From positions 1-64,000 of the forward strand of contig JBGUXP010000019.1 in assembly GCA_045222295.1 (NCBI GenBank): DNA of 64,000 bases. The letters are read 5' to 3'. This DNA is from Colimorpha sp045222295 (lineage in GTDB: Bacteria; Bacteroidota; Bacteroidia; Bacteroidales; P3). The position numbers were made by a program, and so were the translations under genes. The notes under the pieces are model-generated. The model was not told where the DNA came from, made no database searches, and saw only the letters and a program-made list of their open reading frames with translations. Of this stretch, positions 1-9,000 are shown piece by piece. The stretch's first letter is position 1, and each line of letters begins with the position of its first letter.

Positions 1-336
1 AAAGAGAATTGTCATACCTCAAAAAACAACTGTAACAACTGTAACTGTAACACTTTACAGTAGAATCATTCATCTAAAAAGCAAAAATACAATAAGATAG
101 GATGTTTGCTGTTTGCCTATCCAACAGATGTTGAACCTCGAAAAGGGACATTTTCGTGCATTTTTTCTTTCTAAAAGGCCACAAAAAGGCACCCGAAACC
201 CTCGTTTCGATACTTTCCCCCCTTCTTGGAGTACAGAAGTGCTTTCCTGAAAATTGGCATTCGAAGCTCTTTTGGAGGGGGGGGGCTGTCCAAAAATGTC
301 ATTTCAACGGACAAAAACGAGGATGAACGGCTTTAC

Positions 337-386
337 ACACTCCTCAGTCACTTCGTGACAGCTCCCCTAACTTAGGGGAGCAGCTG
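337..386 (-). repeat. CTGAGGAG-type palindromic repeat, copy 1 (intergenic)
   Basis: Read on the minus strand it runs CAGCTGCTCCCC, short loop, GGGGAGCTG, a small hairpin, then CTGAGGAGTGTGT. The same layout recurs at 11746-11796, 15221-15280 and 33957-34010, but this is the only copy lying outside any coding sequence or coding remnant. Confidence 0.85.
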
Positions 387-410
387 ACAAGTCAACAGGA
401 CGTCGAGCTT

Positions 411-443
411 TTCTTTTGATTCTTTTAGTTCTGATTGAGATTA
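411..443 (+). repeat. Half copy of the GTTCTGATTGAGATTA inverted-repeat family
   Basis: Carries the right arm (TTTTAGTTCTGATTGAGATTA) of the inverted repeat found complete at 24818-24881 and in related form at 22566-22628 and 30971-31040. No clear left arm is present here, so it is a solo arm. Confidence 0.7.
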
Positions 444-633
444 GAGCAAGACTTTGAGACATCGAGACATCGAGAAAACGGAGAAATCGCACGAAATCGG
501 GAACAAGCAGTTGGATGATGACTGGCATCATCGAGAGAACTTTGACACGAATGAGTGATAGGTATAGAAAAAAGTTGTATCTTTGTTCGCTTCGCTCACG
601 GCGATACTTCATTTCGGAAATGTCAAATAAATT

Positions 634-664
634 TTTGCCATTTCGCTCAACTTTCGTATCTTTG
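634..664 (+). promoter_or_regulatory. Bacteroidota-type promoter of the carbonic anhydrase gene
   Basis: TTTG at 634-637 and TATCTTTG at 657-664 are separated by 19 bp, the canonical -33/-7 layout for the primary sigma factor of Bacteroidota. The start codon is 24 bp downstream of the -7 box. Confidence 0.85.
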
Positions 665-687
665 CAGCACGAAAATTATATTGCCTT

Positions 688-1239
688 ATGATTGACCAAA
701 TACTGGATTATAACCGGCGGTTTGTGGCGGAGAAGGGGTATGAGAAGTATGTGACGGACAAGTACCCGGACAAGAAGTTGGCGGTGCTGTCGTGCATGGA
801 CACGCGGCTCACGGAGCTGCTGCCTGCGGCATTAGGACTCCGCAACGGCGACGCGAAGATTATCAAGAACGCCGGCGGCCTTATCATCACGCCTTTCGAC
901 TCGGCGATGCGCAGCCTTATTGTGGCGGTGTACGAGCTGGGCGTGGACAGCATCATGGTGGTGGCGCACTCGCATTGTGGCGCCTGCCACATGAGCTACG
1001 ACCATTTCCACGACGAGATGCTGGCGCGTGGCGTCACCGACCAAACGCTCGACACCATCCGCAAATGCGGCGTCGACCTCAACCACTGGCTCGAGGGTTT
1101 CCGCGACACCGAGGAGAGCGTCCGCAAGACCGTGGAGACCATCCGCACCCATCCCTTGATGCCCAAGGATGTCACCGTCCGCGGATTTATTATCGACAGC
1201 GAGACGGGGACGTTAGAGGAGGTGAAAAGTGAAAGGTGA
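688..1239 (+). CDS. Beta-class carbonic anhydrase
   Basis: Interconverts CO2 and bicarbonate in the cytoplasm. The 183-residue protein has the beta-class zinc site: SCMDTR gives C36 with the D38/R40 dyad, and HSHCGAC gives H94 and C97. It is the compact single-domain form seen in many Firmicutes and Bacteroidota and has no signal peptide. A perfect promoter stands just upstream and the ATG lies 24 bp after the -7 box. The last codons are a run of GTGAAAAGTGAAAGG-type words that also supply the GTG start of the next gene, so the two genes overlap by 11 bp and are probably translated together. Confidence 0.95.
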   Translation: MIDQILDYNRRFVAEKGYEKYVTDKYPDKKLAVLSCMDTRLTELLPAALGLRNGDAKIIKNAGGLIITPFDSAMRSLIVAVYELGVDSIMVVAHSHCGACHMSYDHFHDEMLARGVTDQTLDTIRKCGVDLNHWLEGFRDTEESVRKTVETIRTHPLMPKDVTVRGFIIDSETGTLEEVKSER

Positions 1240-1819
1240 AACGAAAGAAGTCCCCGTTGAGCGGCATCCGCTGGAACCGTTCCTCCCTCCCAACGCACGG
1301 CTGCTGATGCTGGGGAGTTTTCCGCCACCGCGGAAAAGATGGTGCATGGATTTTTTCTATCCCAACCGCACCAATATGATGTGGGAGATATTTGGCGAGG
1401 TGTTTTTCAATGACAGCCAACGGCTAGTGGATGCGGAGCATCGGACGTTCAGATTGTCGGAGGTTCGGGCGCTTTTAGAGGAGCGCGGTATCGCCATCTT
1501 TGACACGGCTACAGCCGTGCGGCGACTCAGTGGCAACGCCTCCGACAAAGACCTGCAAATTGTAGAGAAGACCGACATCGTGGCACTGCTGGACAAGATT
1601 CCCCTCTGCCATGATATCGTCTGCACCGGACAGAAGAGTTTTTCGGTGCTGACGGAGGATTATGGCGTGGAGGTCCCCAAGATGGGGGAATACAATGAGT
1701 TCTCTATCAACGGTCGCCAGATGCATCTATGGAGGATGCCTTCTTCCTCACGGGCTTTTCCTATGCCGTTGAAGGAGAAGGCATCCTATTACCGTCGTTT
1801 GATGGAGTCGGTTCTTTAA
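1229..1819 (+). CDS. Uracil-DNA glycosylase superfamily protein (hypoxanthine/uracil type)
   Basis: Probable base-excision repair glycosylase. The first motif LLMLGSFPP (residues 25-33) and the following FYPNRTNMMWEIFG block match the deoxyinosine/uracil glycosylase branch (family 6-like) of the superfamily; a late motif RMPSSSRA stands where the second active-site loop, usually LPSTSPA, is expected. The 196-residue length fits a single-domain enzyme. The start is GTG at 1229 inside the carbonic anhydrase gene; no better ATG precedes the first motif. Its 3' end overlaps the convergent sstT gene by 4 bp. Substrate specificity cannot be read from the sequence. Confidence 0.8.
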   Translation: MKGETKEVPVERHPLEPFLPPNARLLMLGSFPPPRKRWCMDFFYPNRTNMMWEIFGEVFFNDSQRLVDAEHRTFRLSEVRALLEERGIAIFDTATAVRRLSGNASDKDLQIVEKTDIVALLDKIPLCHDIVCTGQKSFSVLTEDYGVEVPKMGEYNEFSINGRQMHLWRMPSSSRAFPMPLKEKASYYRRLMESVL

Positions 1820-3048
1820 TTATCTTTTTTTTCTCGTTTCATGCGGTCGTAGTATTCGGCAGTGGCGGTGAAGAAGGCATCGCCGCTGGAGTTGAGGGCG
1901 GTTTCGACACTGTCCTGCACCACGCCGACGATGAAGCCGATAGCGACAGCCTGCATGGCGATGTCGTTGCCGATGCCGAAGAAGGAGCATGCCATGGGGA
2001 TGAGCAGTAGGGAGCCGCCGGCTACGCCCGAGGCGCCGCAGGCTCCCAGGGTTGCGATGATGCTGAGGAACAGGGCGGAGGCGAATGTTACGTCGACACC
2101 TACGGTATTGGCCACTGCAAGGGCAAAGACGGTGATGGTGACAGCGGCACCGTCCATGTTGATGGTGGCACCCAGCGGGATGCTGACGGAATAGAATTCC
2201 TCGTCAAGACCCAGTTTCTTGCATAGGGCCATATTGATGGGGATGTTGGCTGCCGAGGAGCGGGTGAAGAAAGCCTGCAGGCCGCTCTCCTTGAGGCAGG
2301 TGAAGAGGAGCGGGTAGGGGTTGCGCTTGAGCATTACAAGGGAGATTAGTGGATTGAAGATGAGCGTGTTGGCGAGCATGCATCCCACGAGTAGTGCCAA
2401 TAGGTGACCATAGGTGGTGAAGACAGAGAGCCCGTTCTCACTCACTGTGGTGAACACCAGTCCCATGATGCCGAAGGGGGCGAACTGGATGACCCATTTG
2501 ACTACTTTTGTGATGACATCACTAAGGTCGTGGACTACTTGCACGGTGGCCTTCGAGGCCATGGTTTTCAGTGAGATGCCAATCACGATAGACCAGAAAA
2601 GGATGGCTATGTAGTTGGCGTTGGCGACAGCGGCCACGGGGTTGGCCACCATGTTGGTGAGCAGATTGGTGAAGACATCGGCCAGCGAGCCGGCGCTGGC
2701 TTCGACATTGGCAGTCTCTCCCAGCTCGAGTATCACAGGAAATGCCATGCTTCCCACCACGGCGCAAATGGCGGCGATAAAAGTGGAGAGAAGGTAGCGC
2801 GAGATAACTGTGCGGAAGCGAGGCCCGAGGCCTTTGCCCGCTTTAGCGATGGAGGAGATGACGAGTACGGCTACCAATATGGGGGCGATACCCTTAAGGG
2901 CGCTGACGAACATACGTCCAAGGATGCCGATACTTGACCAAGACGGTATTAGCAGCCCCAGTAGAGCGCCTATGACCAAACCGGTGAAGATGCGGAGCAT
3001 CAGGCTTGTCGACGTGTATTTCTTTAGTGCAGTGTTGATGATATTCAT
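1816..3048 (-). CDS. sstT: Serine/threonine:sodium symporter SstT
   Basis: Inner-membrane sodium-coupled uptake of serine and threonine, in the dicarboxylate/amino acid:cation symporter family. The 410-residue protein has the expected hydrophobic helices and the conserved transport-core motifs TRSSAANIP and LGATINMDGAA. The start is the ATG at 3048 (MNIINTALKK); the open frame runs 30 codons further upstream, but that stretch lies inside the preceding gene and has no family counterpart. Only 10 bp separate it from the giant glucan synthase gene upstream, so the two are probably cotranscribed. A functional link between them is not obvious. Confidence 0.93.
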   Translation of the reverse strand: MNIINTALKKYTSTSLMLRIFTGLVIGALLGLLIPSWSSIGILGRMFVSALKGIAPILVAVLVISSIAKAGKGLGPRFRTVISRYLLSTFIAAICAVVGSMAFPVILELGETANVEASAGSLADVFTNLLTNMVANPVAAVANANYIAILFWSIVIGISLKTMASKATVQVVHDLSDVITKVVKWVIQFAPFGIMGLVFTTVSENGLSVFTTYGHLLALLVGCMLANTLIFNPLISLVMLKRNPYPLLFTCLKESGLQAFFTRSSAANIPINMALCKKLGLDEEFYSVSIPLGATINMDGAAVTITVFALAVANTVGVDVTFASALFLSIIATLGACGASGVAGGSLLLIPMACSFFGIGNDIAMQAVAIGFIVGVVQDSVETALNSSGDAFFTATAEYYDRMKREKKDN

Positions 3049-3058
3049 GGTATTGTTT

Positions 3059-6000
3059 TTAGTGGATAGATATGATATGTTCCTGGCCGTCGTCGACGAG
3101 GTCGATGGTGGTGGGGATAGACATGGTGGTGGTCTCACGCTCGTATTTGATTATGTAGGTGCTACTGCCATGGCGATAGCGGAGGCTGAAGGTGCGCCAC
3201 TCGGTGGGTACACGTGGTTCGATAGTGAGTTGGTTGCCCTCTTTCCTGAGACCGAGGATGTTCTCGATACCGGTCTTGTAAGCCCATGAGGCGGAACCAG
3301 TGTACCATGTCCATCCGCCACGGCCGGGATGCTGTGGATTGCTGTAGATGTCGGCAGCGATGCAGTAGGGTTCGACTTTGTATTTGAGCACGTCGGCTAG
3401 GGTTTGTGTGCGGTGGATGGGGTTGATGAGTGAGTAGAGAAAATAGGCCATGTCGTAGTGCCCCTCCTTGAGCTGAGCCATGATGTACCACATGGCACCG
3501 TGGGTGTACTGGCCACCATTTTCGCGCACGCCTACGGGGTAGTTCATGATATATCCGGGCGAGGGATTAGAGTTTTGGAAAGAAGGAGTGAGGAGTTGTA
3601 TAATCTCATGTTCGCGGTTGACCAGGCGGTTGTCGGTCTCGCGGAAGACAGAGGCCTTCTGCTCAGGAGTGGCGACATCGGTGAGGATGGACCAGGCCTG
3701 CGAGATGAGGTCAATCTGGCACTCGGTATTGTTGCGCGAGCCCATTGGGTCGCCGTTGTCGTAGTAAGCACGGAGGAACCAGGCACCGTCCCATGCCGTC
3801 TTCTGGATGGCATCGACGAGATCCTTGCGGTATGCCGAGAGCTCTTCGCAGTAGGAGAGGTCGGCATTGGGCATCATCTGAGTGATGTGCTCCATCTTAG
3901 GAAAGAGGTCGGCGAGGAAGAAGGCTACCCATACGCTCTCGCCCTTGCCTTCGACACCGACAGTCGACATACCATCATTCCAGTCGCCACAACCCATAAG
4001 AGGCAGGCCGTGGATTCCTTTGCGCGACATTGCGCGATTGATGGCGCGGCGCAGGTGCTCGTAAAGGGTAGTGTATTCGTTGCCCACAATGTAGTTCAGG
4101 CCGCGTTCGGCTTCGCCTGGGGACAGTTGATCGGCCAGACAGAAGGGCACCTGTTCGGAGAGAATGCTGATGTCGCCAGTGACATGGATGTACTGGTAGG
4201 TGACGAAGATGAGCCACAGATAGTCGTCGCTGAAGGTTGTGCGGGCCCCGAGGTGCATGCTTTCATGCCACCAGTGGAGGACATCGCCCTCGGCAAACTG
4301 GTGCGCCGCATGGTCGAGAATCTGACGGCGTGCATAGTCGGGGTCGCTATAGAGGACCGACATGACATCCTGCAGTTGGTCGCGGAAGCCTGTGGCACCG
4401 CCTACTTGATAGAAGCCGGCGCGGGCGAAGAGGCGCGAGGAGTAGACCTGGTAGAGATACCAGCGGTTGAGCATGTGGTTGAGGCTGCGGTCGGGGGTCT
4501 CCACCTGGATGTGACTGAGTTTGTCGTCCCAGAAGTCGACTACGCGCTTGAATTCGGCGTTGATTGTCGCTGGAGACTTTAAGGACTCTTGGCCTTTTGG
4601 AGACTCTTGCGACTCTACCGAGATGATGAAGGCCAGCTCTTTTTGCTTTTTCTCGGGGACTTTGACGGTAAGTCCGAGTCGTTTGCGGTTGGGGTAGTTG
4701 AGGCTTACATCGGTAATGGTTTCGGTAGAGGTGATTTTCATCACTTGATCGTGGTAGATGGGGTGGTAGACGTTGCGAACGGAGAGGGTGTTGGTTGTTT
4801 CGTCCCAATCGGAGTGTAGGAATCGGGCTGTTTTCTCTTCACTCATGCCGAGGACGAGTTTGTAGACCATATCGAGCTGGAGATCGAGAGATTTGTCGGT
4901 AAGGTTTTCAATCTTAATCTGATAGTATTTCTCCATCTTGTCGGTGGCGACGAAGATACGCACAGCGACTCTCATGTCGTCGTATTCGGCATCGAAGGCC
5001 GACCAGCCCTGTCCGTGGCGGGCAGTGGCGGGGACGAACTGCTGTTTGTTGATGAGAAGCATCTCACTGGCGTTGTCGCGCACGATGTCGTTGCTCCAAC
5101 CGGTGAGTTTGAATTGCTGTGCGTTGTGGGCAAAGGTGAATCCTGCCATGGTGGAACTGACGACACATCCAAAGTGAGGGTTAGATATTACATTAACCCA
5201 CGGCATGGGTGTGTTGGTATTGGTGACGACATAGTCGCGTCCGTTGTTGTCGAAGCCACCATACTGGTTGTAGAACTCCAGGTTGCTCCATACGCGGAAC
5301 TCTTTCTTGGGCTTCATCATAGGATATTCAATCATATCCTGATAGTGCTGGTTGGCCGTCTCGAGTTGATGAAGCTGGTCGGCGATGGAGATGCCGTCCT
5401 TGGTGTCGAAGTGGAGTCGTGCTACTGTTTTCAGCAGTATGCGTTCGGCATCGTTTACCTCGTTTCCGTTGATGACGTACACCTTGCCGGCGTCACTGTG
5501 TGGCGCCCAAAGGTACTCGGTGTTGGCCATATTGCGGATGAAATGCGTCAGTCCCTCGCGGTCTCGGTCCGGAGCGTCATTAATGAAAACCAGGTCAAGA
5601 CGGAGACCGTGGACTTTGAAGTATTCAAATGCTCGTAGCATCTCCTTAGCGAATCCTGAATGTTCCATGCTGTCAATCTCCATGAGCAAGATGGCGATAT
5701 CGCCGCTAATTCCGAAACGCCATAGCTCGCTCTGCGAGAGGGTGTTCTTGGCTAGCAATTCATTGCGTTTGTTGCCAAGGGCGGCGGTCTGCGTCAAGTA
5801 TTTGGAGATGCTGTTGTAGAGACGCATCTGGGAGCCTTTGAGCAGAGACATGCTGGTACGCATGTTGTTAAATACCGAGGCGGTTTTGAAGGCATGCTCG
5901 ATGTCGACAGAACTCTGGTACTGCTCTGCCAGCTGCAGCAGGTGCTCTTTGGCTTTTGAAAATCCGGTGAGAATATAGGCTTCAATACTCTTACCTACAG

Positions 6001-9000
6001 GGATGTGGAGACGTCGGCGCATTGAGGAGATGGGGTCGAGCGTGGTGCCCACGGTGGAGGTGAGGGTGCGGTGGCTTTCAATGATATCGGCGTGGCGCAG
6101 GCTGTTGCCACGGCCGATAAATTTGATGCGTGAGGTTTCGTATTCAACAAGATTGGACATGTCGGACTTGTCAGTCGGATCTGAAACCCACATCTTGTGA
6201 AGCATGTAATGGCGTGTGCCGATGGAGATGGGGCGAGAGAAAATCAGCGACTCATGTTCTGCATCGTACTCTGACTGAATCTTCATGCCATTGAATACAC
6301 GGTGGTTCTCGTCCTCGGCAGAGGGTGCGAGGACCACTTCACCATAGGAGGTAATCTCTAAATCGACATCCTGACCGCTGTTGTTGGTGAAGGTGAGGCG
6401 GCGAATTTCTGCTGGACGGTCTTTGAGCACAGTCACTTCGGTCTTTGTTTCGATGCCGTTGTCAACGCGTAGGTAGCTTATTTTGTCGCTGGCGAAACTG
6501 ATATGGTAGCTCTCGGGCATCACGTCCAGCGGGGCGTAGGTGTTGCACCATAGTTTGTCGCTCCTGAGGTCGCGGATATAGACATACATGCCATAGTGGT
6601 CAGATGAGATTTTGCGGTAGCGACCCAGCATGATGTTGCGGAAGCGCGAGAATCCACTGCCTCGGTCGTTCAGCAGCACTGTGTATTGTCCGTTGCTGAT
6701 GACGCCGATTTCAGGCACATTAGCAATTGTGTCAAAATCGCGGGCGTCGCTCTCGGTTTGTACTTTGGAATATTTGTAACGCTTGTATTGTGTTACTTTG
6801 AGGTCGATGTAGGGCTTCACCTGGGCTTTCTCTTTCAGGAGGGTCTCCATGCTTTTCATGGTAGGCTCCAGCATGAAATAGTGTTGCAGACAATGACCGC
6901 CCAGATAGTTGGCCAGCGAGGCCAGTATCATTCCTTGGTGGTGTGCGTAGTGAGCTTTCACCGGCACATGGTCCTCTTCGTCATAACTCTCGTAGAAGCC
7001 ATATTCATCATACATCCCTAGTTTACGGAAGCGCTGGATGTTATCATACACTGCCCGGTCGTCTACGCTGATAGTCATCAGTGAACTGTAAGGTGAGATG
7101 ACGATGCGGTCGGGTGTTGTGTTTTGAAACTTCAAGTAGGGCACGCCAAAAGCGTGGTATTTGTAGTTCTGGGCATCGTCAAGCTCGTTGTAGGCAGTTT
7201 CCGAGATACCCCAGGGGAGTTTGTCATTGAAGGCTTTGACAAAGGCTCGTTGGGCGCGGATGGCGAAGCTGTAGGTTTCGTCCATCAACGTGTGTTTATA
7301 GGTGGGGAGGAAGATAAGAGGCATGAAATACTCGAACAGGGTTCCGTACCATGAGGCCACACCTTTGTAGCCTTTATACTGCACCAGCGTCTTGTCGAGA
7401 CAGAACCAGTGCTTGTAGGGAGCGTCGCCCTGTGCAATGGTGAGGAAACTTGTCAGACGGGCTTCGGAAGCGAAGTTGTTGTAATGATAGGGAAGGAGTG
7501 TGTAGTTGCTATGGTCGTAGCCGATGCTGAACACATCCAGTTCGGGATTGTACAATTTGCTGAAGTCGGTCTGGTCGATGAGATGTTGTACTTTGGCCAG
7601 CAGGTCATCCGACTGGGCGGACTTATCAGAAAGATCTGAGAGGAAGCCTTTCACTACATACAGGCACGCCACAAAGTTACCGCTGTCGCAGGTGCTGATG
7701 AAGAAGTTGGGCAGAGCTTTGAGGGTCTTGATTCCGTACCAATTGAAGAGGTGCCCGTTCCATTTCTCCAGTCGGCAGATGGTGTCGATGATGTGACTTA
7801 GACGCTCAACGGCCTCCTTCTTGTTGATGAATCCCAGCTCGGCGGCACTGATAATAGCGGTGAGAGAGTAGCCAATATTGGTTGGGCTGGTCTTGTAGTC
7901 GCATTTATTCTCGCGGTTGAGCTGGTAGTTGTCGGGAATCAACCAGTGGTTTTCTTCTGTCAGCAGACTGTCGAAGAAGTGCCATGTGTCTCCCGCCAAC
8001 TGGCGCACCTCTTCAGTCTCTTTCTTGTTCAGGTTTTTCTTGTCTTGAGGGAATTTCTTTCCCAGCCAGTACATCAGGAAGGGAGCACCGCACCACGTCA
8101 GCACGCAGAACGAGGCTGAGCCCATGGCCGACGTGAGGCCCGTCATCACGGCCAATGACATCACTATGGCGGAAGCAACATAGTTGAACCAGAATTTACC
8201 CAGGTAGTCGCCGAGGGTGCCTTTGGTGCTCTTGGCGGCCTCGTCGCTGGTAATCCAAGCCAGCAGGTCGTGATGGCTAAACCACATGCGGTAGCAGGCA
8301 CGTATCAAGGCATCGCTGTACATCCATGCCTCCTTGGGAAGCAGGGCGAACTGTACCAGCGAGCGGTAGATGATGACCTCAAAACCTCGCATCAATGTCA
8401 TATAGTAGCGATAGCGTTTGCCGAAACTAGGCAATTGGGTTATTTGCCCAAGGATAAAGAAGACAATGGGGCACATCACCACCACCATGGCGAAGAGCAC
8501 GAACCATGCGGGACTTACCCCTTGGCCGCCCTGCACCACTGAGATGATGTATCCGAACATGATCATGACCATCACGCCTAGACTCAACACGGAGCGGCGC
8601 AGGTTGTCGAATATCTTCCATCGACCGATGGTGTTGACTTGATTCTTGGTGATTTCGCCCTTTTCGTTCTTTACTTTGTTTTTTAGCCAGCCGATAATTT
8701 GCCAGTCTCCGCGAGTCCAGCGGTGGTGACGCTTGGCATCGTCGATGTAGTTGGAAGGGTTGTCGTCGAAGAGTTCAAGGTCGTTGATGAGACCGCAGCG
8801 AATGTGGCAGCCTTCGATGAGGTCGTGGCTGAGGATGAGGTTCTCCGGGAATGTTCCCTTGAGTACTTGCTGGAACACTCGCAGGTCGTAGATGCCTTTA
8901 CCGCAGAAAGAGCCTTCATTGAAGATGTCCTGATAAAGCTCGAAGCTGGCGGTAGTGTAGACATCGAGTCCGCCAAGACCGGCGAAGAGCTGGGCGTAGC

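Larger units (their letters stand above)
1..687. other. Geneless, repeat-rich leader region
   Basis: No convincing gene is seen here. The stretch holds word-like tandem sequence near 30-60 (repeats of an AACTGTAAC-type word), a run of nine G at 277-285, a CTGAGGAG-type palindromic repeat at 337-386, half of a long inverted-repeat family at 411-443, a short tandem of GACATCGAGA words near 456-475, and the promoter of the carbonic anhydrase gene at its right end. An 81-codon open frame on the minus strand (612-367) is built from these repeat words and is not called. Confidence 0.7.

Noticed and set aside
367..612. 81-codon minus-strand open frame in the leader region
   Set aside because: It is composed of repeat arms and word stretches and has no promoter, ribosome-binding site or family-like sequence.
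1816..3138. Longer start for sstT (30 extra codons)
   Set aside because: The extension lies inside the upstream gene, is Pro/Ser-rich and unlike the family; ATG at 3048 fits.
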